From an uncultured Oscillospiraceae bacterium (GTDB taxonomy: Bacteria > Bacillota > Clostridia > Oscillospirales > Ruminococcaceae), in assembly GCA_910579545.1 (NCBI GenBank), contig CAJTVI010000005.1, forward strand, positions 1 through 64,000: DNA of 64,000 bases, written 5' to 3'. A model generated the notes under the pieces. The model saw only the letters and a program-made list of their open reading frames with translations. It did no database searches and was not told the DNA's origin. Positions 7,029-13,646 of this stretch are shown here, in pieces. The translations under genes and the position numbers were made by a program. How positions within the stretch are numbered: position 1 is the first letter of the stretch; each line of letters opens with the position of its first letter.

Positions 7029-9701
7029 ATGTTTTGTACAAAATGCGGTCGTGAAATTGCCCAGGGCCTTGCCTTTTGCCCCTACTGCGGGCAGAAGGTT
7101 TTTGGGGGACTTCCCCCGCAGGAGGGAGCCCGGCAGGAGGAGCCCCGGCAGGGCGGCCTGCTGTATTCCGCCGAGGTGAGCGGGCTTTTGAAGTCCGGCC
7201 GGCTGGAGGTGTATGCCGACCGGGCCGAGTTTATTGCCAGCAGCGTACAAAAAACCGTTTTTTACTACTCGACCCTGATGGGGGTCAAAAAAGGGCTGGA
7301 CCGCATCAACTTTATCACCGCGGACGGCCAGACGGTGCCCTGCACCATCAACCGCGCAAAGCTGCACGAGGCCTTTGTGTACATTGAAAAGGCCGCCGCC
7401 CCCTACATTGCCCAGCGCAAGGAGCGGCTGGCGGAGCAGGGCATTTTTTACTCGATGGTGAGCAGTATGGGGCTGACCGGCGGGGTGCTGGAGGTCCGGC
7501 AGGACCGGGTGGAGTTCCGGGCCAAGGGCGGCAAAACCGAGGCGGTGGGCTACGAGCGGGTCAAGTCGGCCGGGCTCTCGATGGGGGCGCTGGAGCTGAC
7601 CCTGACCGACGGCACCACCCGGAGCTTTGGGCTGGAAAAGGAACTGCGCGAGGAGGTCTGCGCCTTTGTAAACAAGGCGGTGGAGCCGTATGCCGCCGAG
7701 CGGCGGCAGGCTCTGCGCGAGGCCGGGATCTTTTACTCCTGCCTCAGCAGCCACGGCGCGGGCACCGGCACCCTGAACGCGTTTGAGGACCGGCTGGAGT
7801 ATACTGGCGCGGACGGCGAAACAAAGGCGGTGCCCTTTGCGGCGATCCGCGCGGCCAGCCTTTCGATGGGCTCGCTGGAGGTCGGGCTTACCAGCGGGCT
7901 TACCCTCTCGTTTACGGTGGAGCGGGAGATCGCAAACGGGCTTTTGGAGTTTGTGCAGGCGGGCATTGCGCCCTATGTGGCCCGGCGCACCGAGGGCTTT
8001 GACCGCACCTTTGGCGCGGACGAGCAGATCGAGGTGAACGAGGCCCGGGGGGTATGGCACATCCTGCGGCTGGGGGGCAGCGCCATCTCAGAGGAATACC
8101 CGCTGGACGCGCTGGAAGGATGCAGATGGACCGAGAGCGTCGCCTCCGGCATGCTGGACAGCGTGCTTTCGGGCGGGATAGCCCTTTTGAGCGGCGCGGC
8201 CAAGGCCGCGGGGGTGCAGGCCGCGCCGGCGGCCGAGGAAAAGCTGCGCTGGGCGGGGGTCGTGCTGGCCCTGCGCACCGGGGACGGGGTGCAGGAGCTG
8301 ACCGTCCGGTTTGGGGATTTTGCCCTGGGGGCGGCCCGCACCAGCAAAAAATACCTGCGCTGCCGGGCCGACGGGCTTGCCCTGCTGGAGCTTTTGGCCC
8401 AGCGCTGCCCCGCCTGCGCCTGTGTGCCGCCCGAGGAGCTGCCGCAGGCCCCCGCGCCAAGCGCGGCCGGGCCGGCCGGCAGTGGGGCCGGCCTGCCCGC
8501 CCCGGCTGCCGGCAGCCCCGAGCCGGAGGAGGGCAGGGACGAGTTTGGCATCATCAAGTACATCGAGGGGGTCAGCGGGTTTATTGGCGAGTGCTCCACC
8601 CCCATGACCATCGCGATCCAGGGCGGCAGCGGCGGCAAAAACAGCGTGATGAAGCTGCTGGCCGACAGCCTTACCCCCGACTGCCGCGAAAACCTTGTCT
8701 GGTTCCACACCTGGCAGTTTTCGCAGGTGCAGGAGGCCGACCAGCTGCCGGCCTTAGCGGGCAGCCGGCTGATCGCCCAGCTGGGGGGTGCGGGCGGCGC
8801 GGCGGCCAAGGACCGGGCCATCAAGGCGGCCAAGGGGCTGATCGGCATCACCTCGGGGCTGATCTCGCAGGGCAGTTCGGATGGGCAGAGCCTGATGGAC
8901 GCGCTGTTCCGGGAAAATGCGCCCGACTCGCTGGAAAAGCTGGTGCACACCTTTGCAGGGCTGGTGCGTAAGCGGGCCGGCGCCGGCGGCAAGGTGCTGA
9001 TCTTCATCGACGACCTGGACCGGCTGAGCCCCGCCCAGGCGGTGCTGCTGCTGCGGGCGATGCGCAGCTATTTTGAGTGCGAGGGCTGCGTGTTTGTGAT
9101 CGCGGCCGACTACGATTTTGTGCTGCGCGGGGCAGCCCAGTGCAGCGGCCCGGACTTTGAGGAGAGCCAGGGCAAGGCCTTTTTTGACCAGATGTTCCAG
9201 GTGTCCTTCCGGGTGCCGGTGTCCAGCCTGCATGTGCAGAACTATGTGGCCGGCAAGCTGAGCCAGGTGGGCATTGCGCCGGAGGACGAGCAGGAGCTGG
9301 AACTGTACGCGGCGCTGATCCAGCATTCGGTGGGCTACAAGCCCCAGAACATGGACCGGCTGTTCAACTCCTTCCTGCTTTTGAAAAAGCTGACCGACGA
9401 CGAAATTTACAAAAACCGCAGCCAGCGGCTGACCCTGTTTGGGCTGGTGTGCATGCAGGCGCGCTTCCGGGACGTGTACGACGCCCTCTTGCGCATGAAG
9501 GAGCAGATCACCCCCGAATACTTAGCCGGCTTTTTGAGCGGCGAGGCCGAGGATGCCCCGGCGGCCGAGCGGGAGGCCTTTTGCGAGTTTATGCGGGTTT
9601 TTTGCAGCCTGATCGACACCGACCAGACCGGCGCGCTCTCGCAGGAGGAATGCCGCAGATTTGCCAAAACGCTGGAACTCTCGGGGATCACCTCCAAATA
9701 A
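7029..9701 (+). CDS. Zinc-ribbon / PH-like repeat / KAP family P-loop NTPase protein
   Basis: This 890-residue protein starts with a zinc ribbon (Cys3, Cys6, Cys17, Cys20). Three similar units of about 90 residues follow (roughly 42-137, 138-232, 233-325), each with a GxLYS or GIFYS entry, a beta-rich core and a PYxAxR end, resembling bacterial PH-like domains. A fourth divergent domain (326-460) and a Pro/Ala linker lead to a KAP-type NTPase (about 505-760) with Walker B IFIDDLDR (658-665) and sensor VFVIAADYD. The Walker A position reads QGGSGGKNS (531-539), which is not canonical. The C-terminus has an EF-hand-like loop (863-874). KAP NTPases include membrane-associated signalling and phage-exclusion proteins; no transmembrane segment is evident here. 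It is a single gene with its own promoter and terminator. Function unknown. Confidence 0.75.
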   Translation: MFCTKCGREIAQGLAFCPYCGQKVFGGLPPQEGARQEEPRQGGLLYSAEVSGLLKSGRLEVYADRAEFIASSVQKTVFYYSTLMGVKKGLDRINFITADGQTVPCTINRAKLHEAFVYIEKAAAPYIAQRKERLAEQGIFYSMVSSMGLTGGVLEVRQDRVEFRAKGGKTEAVGYERVKSAGLSMGALELTLTDGTTRSFGLEKELREEVCAFVNKAVEPYAAERRQALREAGIFYSCLSSHGAGTGTLNAFEDRLEYTGADGETKAVPFAAIRAASLSMGSLEVGLTSGLTLSFTVEREIANGLLEFVQAGIAPYVARRTEGFDRTFGADEQIEVNEARGVWHILRLGGSAISEEYPLDALEGCRWTESVASGMLDSVLSGGIALLSGAAKAAGVQAAPAAEEKLRWAGVVLALRTGDGVQELTVRFGDFALGAARTSKKYLRCRADGLALLELLAQRCPACACVPPEELPQAPAPSAAGPAGSGAGLPAPAAGSPEPEEGRDEFGIIKYIEGVSGFIGECSTPMTIAIQGGSGGKNSVMKLLADSLTPDCRENLVWFHTWQFSQVQEADQLPALAGSRLIAQLGGAGGAAAKDRAIKAAKGLIGITSGLISQGSSDGQSLMDALFRENAPDSLEKLVHTFAGLVRKRAGAGGKVLIFIDDLDRLSPAQAVLLLRAMRSYFECEGCVFVIAADYDFVLRGAAQCSGPDFEESQGKAFFDQMFQVSFRVPVSSLHVQNYVAGKLSQVGIAPEDEQELELYAALIQHSVGYKPQNMDRLFNSFLLLKKLTDDEIYKNRSQRLTLFGLVCMQARFRDVYDALLRMKEQITPEYLAGFLSGEAEDAPAAEREAFCEFMRVFCSLIDTDQTGALSQEECRRFAKTLELSGITSK

Positions 9702-9718
9702 GTGCGATCCGCAAAATG

Positions 9719-9755
9719 GCCCCGGCCGCTGGGGGAAGCGGCCGGGGCGTTTTTT
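9719..9755 (+). terminator. Terminator of the KAP-NTPase gene
   Basis: A perfect 11-pair stem (GCCCCGGCCGC) with an eight-base loop is followed by GTTTTTT. Confidence 0.85.
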
Positions 9756-9780
9756 GCTTGCTGTATTTTGGGGGCGGGGC

Positions 9781-11115
9781 TTACACCTGGAGGTTGAGGC
9801 TCTGCTCGCCTTTTTCGGTGTTGTCAAACGAGTAGTCGTTGCCGGGCAGCAGCGCGTTGAGCAGGATGCCCAGGATGGCGGACACCGCGAGGCCGGACAG
9901 GCTGATGGTGGTGGAGCCCACCGCAAACGAGATGCCGCCGATGCTGTTGAAGCCCAGCGCGCTGACCAGGATGACCGCCGCGATGATGAGGTTGCGGCTG
10001 TTGGTAAAGTCCACCTGGTTTTCGACCACGTTGCGCACCCCGATGGCCGAGATCATGCCGTAGAGGATGAAGGACACGCCGCCCACGATGCCGGCCGGCA
10101 CCGTGTTGACCGCCGCGCCAAACTTGGGGCTGAAGCTGAGCAGGATGGCAAAGCAGGCCGCGATGCGCATGACCAGCGGGTCATAGATCTTGGTGAGGGC
10201 CAGCACGCCGGTGTTTTCGCCGTAGGTGGTGTTGGCCGGGCCGCCCAAAAAGCCGGCAAGGCAGGTGGCAAGGCCGTCGCCCATGAGGGTGCGGTCCAGG
10301 CCGGGGTCCCGGATGTAGTTTTTGCCGGTGGTGGCGCTGATGGCCGCAATGTCGCCGATGTGCTCCATCATGGTGGCCAGCGCGATGGGCATGATGGTGA
10401 GGATGGCCGAGAGGTCAAACTTGGCCATGGCCGCGCCCGAAACCGGCAGCCCGAACCAGCTGGCCGCGTTGATGGCGGTAAAGTCCACCGCGCCGGTGAC
10501 CAGCGCCACGATATAAGACACCACCACCCCCAGCAGGATGGGCAGGATCTTGACCATGCCCTTGCCCCAGATGTTGCAGACCACCACGGTGCCCAGCGCC
10601 ACAATGGCCAGCAGCCAGTTGGTTTGGCAGTTGGAGATGGCCGAGGGGGCCAGGATAAGCCCGATGGCGATGATGATGGGCCCGGTGACCACCGGCGGGA
10701 AGAGCCGCATGATCCGGCCCACCCCAAACACCCGGATGAGCATGGCCACCACAAAGTAGAGCAGCCCGGCGAACACCACGCCGCCGCAGGCGTAGGGCAG
10801 CATTTCGGCGTTGGGCACGGTCAGTTCGCCGTTTGCGTCGGCCAGCTTGGGGGCCACGATGGCAAAGCCGCCCAGAAAGGCAAAGGAGGAGCCGAGGAAG
10901 GCCGGCACCTTGCCCTTGGTGATGAGATGGAACAAGAGGGTGCCGAGCCCGGCGCAGAGCAGGGTGGTGGGCACGCTGAGGCCGGTGATGAGCGGCACCA
11001 GCACGGTGGCGCCGAACATGGCAAAGGTGTGCTGAAGGCCCAGCACCACCGTTTTGGCGGCGCCAAGCTGGCGGGCGTCATAGATGCCCTCGGAAGCCTT
11101 GGGTGCAGCAGACAT
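9781..11115 (-). CDS. uraA: Uracil permease, NCS2 family
   Basis: UraA imports uracil by proton symport. The 444-residue polytopic membrane protein has the family carboxylates in MEHIGDIAAIS and in TTYGENTGVLALTKIYD, a stretch characteristic of uracil rather than xanthine permeases. I chose the ATG at 11115 (MSAAPKASEG) after AAGGAGGAA. A leader of about 280 bases with a terminator-like hairpin precedes it, which suggests attenuation by pyrimidine supply. Confidence 0.88.
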   Translation of the reverse strand: MSAAPKASEGIYDARQLGAAKTVVLGLQHTFAMFGATVLVPLITGLSVPTTLLCAGLGTLLFHLITKGKVPAFLGSSFAFLGGFAIVAPKLADANGELTVPNAEMLPYACGGVVFAGLLYFVVAMLIRVFGVGRIMRLFPPVVTGPIIIAIGLILAPSAISNCQTNWLLAIVALGTVVVCNIWGKGMVKILPILLGVVVSYIVALVTGAVDFTAINAASWFGLPVSGAAMAKFDLSAILTIMPIALATMMEHIGDIAAISATTGKNYIRDPGLDRTLMGDGLATCLAGFLGGPANTTYGENTGVLALTKIYDPLVMRIAACFAILLSFSPKFGAAVNTVPAGIVGGVSFILYGMISAIGVRNVVENQVDFTNSRNLIIAAVILVSALGFNSIGGISFAVGSTTISLSGLAVSAILGILLNALLPGNDYSFDNTEKGEQSLNLQV

Positions 11116-11219
11116 GGTTTGATTCCTCCTTGCTGTTTGAAGGGGCCGCCCTCCCGGCATTTTGCCGGGAGGGGGATGAACCCCGTGGTTCCTGAGTTTT
11201 GCCGCCTTTGCGCCGGCCT

Positions 11220-11249
11220 CTTTTTTTGCCCCGCGGGGGGCAAAAAAAG
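11220..11249. repeat. Palindromic hairpin in the uraA leader
   Basis: CTTTTTTTGCCCC and GGGGCAAAAAAAG form a perfect 13-pair inverted repeat. Its T-run arm is also the T-tract of the adjacent terminator hairpin, so the two structures may be mutually exclusive. Confidence 0.55.
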
Positions 11250-11276
11250 AGGCACCGCCGTTAAAACGGCGATGCC
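11242..11276 (-). terminator. Leader terminator (attenuator-like) upstream of uraA
   Basis: GGCATCGCCG, six-base loop, CGGCGGTGCC (one T-G pair) followed by TCTTTTTTT on the minus strand. It lies between the uraA promoter and start codon, so it can stop transcription before the gene. PyrR control is a known solution for this gene, but I could not identify a clear PyrR-binding loop. Confidence 0.7.
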
Positions 11277-11397
11277 ACAAAAGCGTTGGTAAAATTCAAA
11301 AAGGAAAAAACAGAACGGCCGGTGCAGGTGATCGTTGCCTTTTTGGGCAGCATCCCGGTCATCTGTTCATCCCCCTTCGGCCCTTTGGCCTTGGGAC

Positions 11398-11426
11398 ATT
11401 ATAACAGGCGGTACCGCGGGATGCAA
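11398..11426 (-). promoter_or_regulatory. Promoter of uraA
   Basis: TTGCAT, 17 bases and TATAAT on the minus strand, about 120 bases upstream of the leader terminator. Confidence 0.7.
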
Positions 11427-11532
11427 GGCTATTTGGGCTTTTCCCGGATTTTTGGCGCTTTGCACAATTTTTTTGCGATTCTTTCTCAAAACGCCGCCCA
11501 CGCCAAAAGGGGCGGGCGACCGGCCCGGCGGC

Positions 11533-12063
11533 TCAGTAGTATTTTTTGATGTAGGCGTCCCGGCAGCGCTGGATGATCTCGCGGGCGGCGGCGGCGTCCT
11601 GCTCCTCGTTGACCACCGTCTCCTTGCCCTCCAGGTTTTTGTAGACCTGGAAGAAGTGCCGCATCTCGGCAAAGATGTGGGGCGGCAGCTCGGAGATGTC
11701 CTTATAGGTGTTGTAGTTGGGGTCGCTGAAGGGGATGGCGATGATCTTTTCGTCCATCTTGCCGCTGTCCAGCATGGTAAAGGCCCCGATGGGGTAGCAG
11801 CGCACAAGGCTCATGGGCTCGATGGTCTCGCTGCAGACCACCAGCACGTCCAGCGGGTCGCCGTCGTCCGAGAGGGTGCGGGGGATCAGGCCGTAGTTGG
11901 CCGGGTAGTGGGTGGAGGTGTGGAGGATGCGGTCCAGGATGATGTAGCCGCTCTCCTTATCCAGCTCATATTTTTTTTTGGAGCCCTTTTCGATCTCGAT
12001 CACCGCGATGAAGTCATCCGGGGTAATGCGGGCGGGATTCATATCATGCCATACGTTTGCCAA
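11533..12063 (-). CDS. ppa: Inorganic pyrophosphatase, family I
   Basis: Hydrolyses pyrophosphate to drive biosynthetic reactions. The 176-residue protein carries the metal-binding signature DGDPLDVLV (67-75), HYPANYGLIP before it, and the usual length of soluble family I enzymes. It is a single gene with an upstream promoter. Confidence 0.95.
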   Translation of the reverse strand: MANVWHDMNPARITPDDFIAVIEIEKGSKKKYELDKESGYIILDRILHTSTHYPANYGLIPRTLSDDGDPLDVLVVCSETIEPMSLVRCYPIGAFTMLDSGKMDEKIIAIPFSDPNYNTYKDISELPPHIFAEMRHFFQVYKNLEGKETVVNEEQDAAAAREIIQRCRDAYIKKYY

Positions 12064-12181
12064 CAGAGTGCACTTCCCTTCTCAATCGTCTGCGCAGGGT
12101 CCGCCGCCGGAATCGCTTTTGGCGGCGGCAGTGCGCGGTGTGCCCCCCTGCGCCGGGGCAGGCCGCCGCCTTCCAGCAGAT

Positions 12182-12210
12182 ATTATAGCACACCCCGCCC
12201 GGTTTGCACA
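12182..12210 (-). promoter_or_regulatory. Candidate ppa promoter
   Basis: TATAAT with a weak -35 (TGTGCA) at 17 bases on the minus strand, about 120 bases before ppa. Confidence 0.5.
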
Positions 12211-12254
12211 GTGGAAAAACGCGGGCCGCGGCGTTTTTTGCGCGGTTTTGCGCC

Positions 12255-12333
12255 GGCCGATCCTTTCTGCAATGACCGTTGCCGCCCGCAGGCTGTTTCC
12301 TGTGCCGCTAAAGTAATAAATGATCCTTCTCAT
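12255..12333 (-). pseudogene. Remnant of a flavodoxin-domain protein (EFR1-type) gene
   Basis: From the ATG at 12333 the minus strand encodes MRRIIYYFSGTGNSLRAA and continues for about 26 recognisable residues. This is the start of a flavodoxin fold with the FMN phosphate loop FSGTGNS, as in EFR1-type flavodoxin/ferredoxin proteins. Reading then becomes low-complexity and no flavodoxin or ferredoxin sequence follows; the frame stops at 12082. The promoter and an AAGAGG ribosome site are intact, so this is a recent-looking truncation. The rest of the interval from 12064 to 12594 holds only promoters and GC-rich spacer. Confidence 0.55.
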
Positions 12334-12369
12334 TGCCATACCTCTTACGAACGGTATCTTAATGGTTTG

Positions 12370-12398
12370 ATCGTATCACAGCCCATTTTGGCTGTCAA
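12370..12398 (-). promoter_or_regulatory. Promoter in front of the flavodoxin remnant
   Basis: TTGACA, 17 bases and TACGAT on the minus strand, 37 bases before the remnant start codon. It may now contribute to ppa transcription. Confidence 0.7.
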
Positions 12399-12594
12399 AT
12401 GCCCCTGGCAAAATACCTCAGTGCCGCATCACCGACATAAGCCGCCAGAGCGGGCAGTTGACAAACCGGCCCCTGGCGCGCTATGCTGGGGCTGTGGCGG
12501 CAAAGGCTTGCGCCGCCGCAAAAATGGGCGTATCCCTTTGGGGCGGGGCTGGCCCGCCGCGGGGCGGCCCTTTTAAAAAGGAGGTTTGCAGGGG

Positions 12595-12993
12595 ATGCAG
12601 ATCGGCACAAAGGGCAGCGGCGAGCTGCTGGTAAACGAGAGCCTGCTGGCCCGGGCGGTGGGCAGCGGCAGCGTGGCGGTGTTCGCCACCCCCATGATGA
12701 TCGCCGGGCTGGAAAAGGCAGCCGCCGGCAGCGTACAGCCCCAGCTGGAGCCCGGCCAGACCACGGTGGGCACCCGGATGGAGGTGACCCACGAGGCCGC
12801 CACCCCCGCCGGGATGCGGGTGTGGTTTGAGACTGAACTGATAGAGGTAAGCCCCAACGGCCGGCTGCTGACCTTTAGGGTCGAGGCGCGGGACGAGGCG
12901 GGCATCATCGGGCGGGGCACCCACCAGCGGGCGGTGGTGGATGCGGCCCGGTTTGAGCAGAAGGCCGCCGGCAAACTGGCCGCGCGGGGATGA
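12595..12993 (+). CDS. Hotdog-fold thioesterase (FlK-like)
   Basis: The 132-residue protein matches small hotdog thioesterases of the fluoroacetyl-CoA thioesterase-like group: VAVFATPMMIAGLEKAA, then GQTTVGTRMEVTHEAATPAG, then a terminal GRGTHQRAVVD strand. These enzymes hydrolyse acyl-CoA thioesters; the substrate cannot be read from sequence. AAAGGAGG lies ten bases before the ATG at 12595; the nearer TTG at 12586 is too close. It stands alone upstream of tRNA-Gly. Confidence 0.75.
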   Translation: MQIGTKGSGELLVNESLLARAVGSGSVAVFATPMMIAGLEKAAAGSVQPQLEPGQTTVGTRMEVTHEAATPAGMRVWFETELIEVSPNGRLLTFRVEARDEAGIIGRGTHQRAVVDAARFEQKAAGKLAARG

Positions 12994-13228
12994 CCGCGCT
13001 TCCCTTCCCCCGCCGCCGAAAGGCATCGTGCGGCCCGGGCCGCTCTGTGACATGGCCCGGCCCTGGCCGCAGGGGTTTTGGGCGGGCTTGGCGGTTTGGC
13101 CGCCCGGCGCCCCGTCTTATACCCCCAAATCCCCCCAAAAAAGGCGCTTGGCGGGCTTTGCAGTTTGGCACGCCGGGGGGCTTGACTTTTGCGCGGCGGC
13201 GGGGTACAATAATAGGGCAGTTTTCCCT

Positions 13229-13304
13229 GCGGGTTTAGCTCACCCGGTAGAGCGTCTGCTTCCCAAGCAGAAGGTAGCGAGTTCGAGTCTCGTAACCCGC
13301 TCCA
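13229..13304 (+). tRNA. tRNA-Gly (anticodon CCC)
   Basis: A full cloverleaf is visible. The acceptor stem is GCGGGTT / AACCCGC and the anticodon stem is TCTGC / GCAGA with loop TTCCCAA (anticodon at 13262-13264). The T arm is GTTCGAGTC and CCA is encoded at 13302-13304. A strong hairpin terminator follows. Confidence 0.95.
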
Positions 13305-13305
13305 A

Positions 13306-13341
13306 AAAAGCGCCAAGAAACGTTGTTTTCTTGGCGCTTTT
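13306..13341 (+). terminator. Terminator after tRNA-Gly
   Basis: AAAAGCGCCAAGAAA and TTTTCTTGGCGCTTTT form a long stem right after the tRNA CCA end. Confidence 0.8.
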
Positions 13342-13354
13342 CGTTTTGAAAATG

Positions 13355-13373
13355 GGCATCTGTTAGTAACCTG
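13355..13373 (+). repeat. Left copy of a 19-base direct repeat bounding the alpha-galactosidase region
   Basis: GGCATCTGTTAGTAACCTG. A copy matching at 16 of 19 positions (three transitions) occurs at 17487-17505. This copy lies just outside the tRNA-Gly terminator. TGTTAGTAAC is also repeated locally in tandem. Confidence 0.4.
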
Positions 13374-13545
13374 TTAGTAACGTCACGGTGATTGCACTTT
13401 TTTCGCTCCGCCCTTCCTCCTCTCTCCTGCGGCGCTTGCCGCGCCCGCCAAGGGAACAATTCTCTTCAAAAACAAACAAATGGACAGGTTTGTATGAGAA
13501 GCGGACAGGATAATTGCTGCGCCAGGGTGTTATAGTTGTTTTAAA

Positions 13546-13572
13546 TTGAAAACCGGAAAACCGGTTGTTCAA
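13546..13572. promoter_or_regulatory. Palindromic candidate operator upstream of the alpha-galactosidase gene
   Basis: The site begins TTGAAAACCGG and ends CCGGTTGTTCAA, an inverted repeat with one extra base. An extended -10 like motif (TGTTATAGT) lies just upstream near 13529. The nearby AraC regulator is the natural candidate to bind here. The rest of the 342-base interval between the tRNA and the gene shows no further gene. Confidence 0.4.
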
Positions 13573-13646
13573 TCAACACATGATTTTCCCTTCATCTTTT
13601 TCAAACGCGAAAAGCCATCCGGTCAAGCAGCGAGGAGAAGCCCACC

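Noticed and set aside
13229..13459. Minus-strand frame across the tRNA-Gly gene
   Set aside because: It is the complement of the tRNA and its terminator, a common false gene call.
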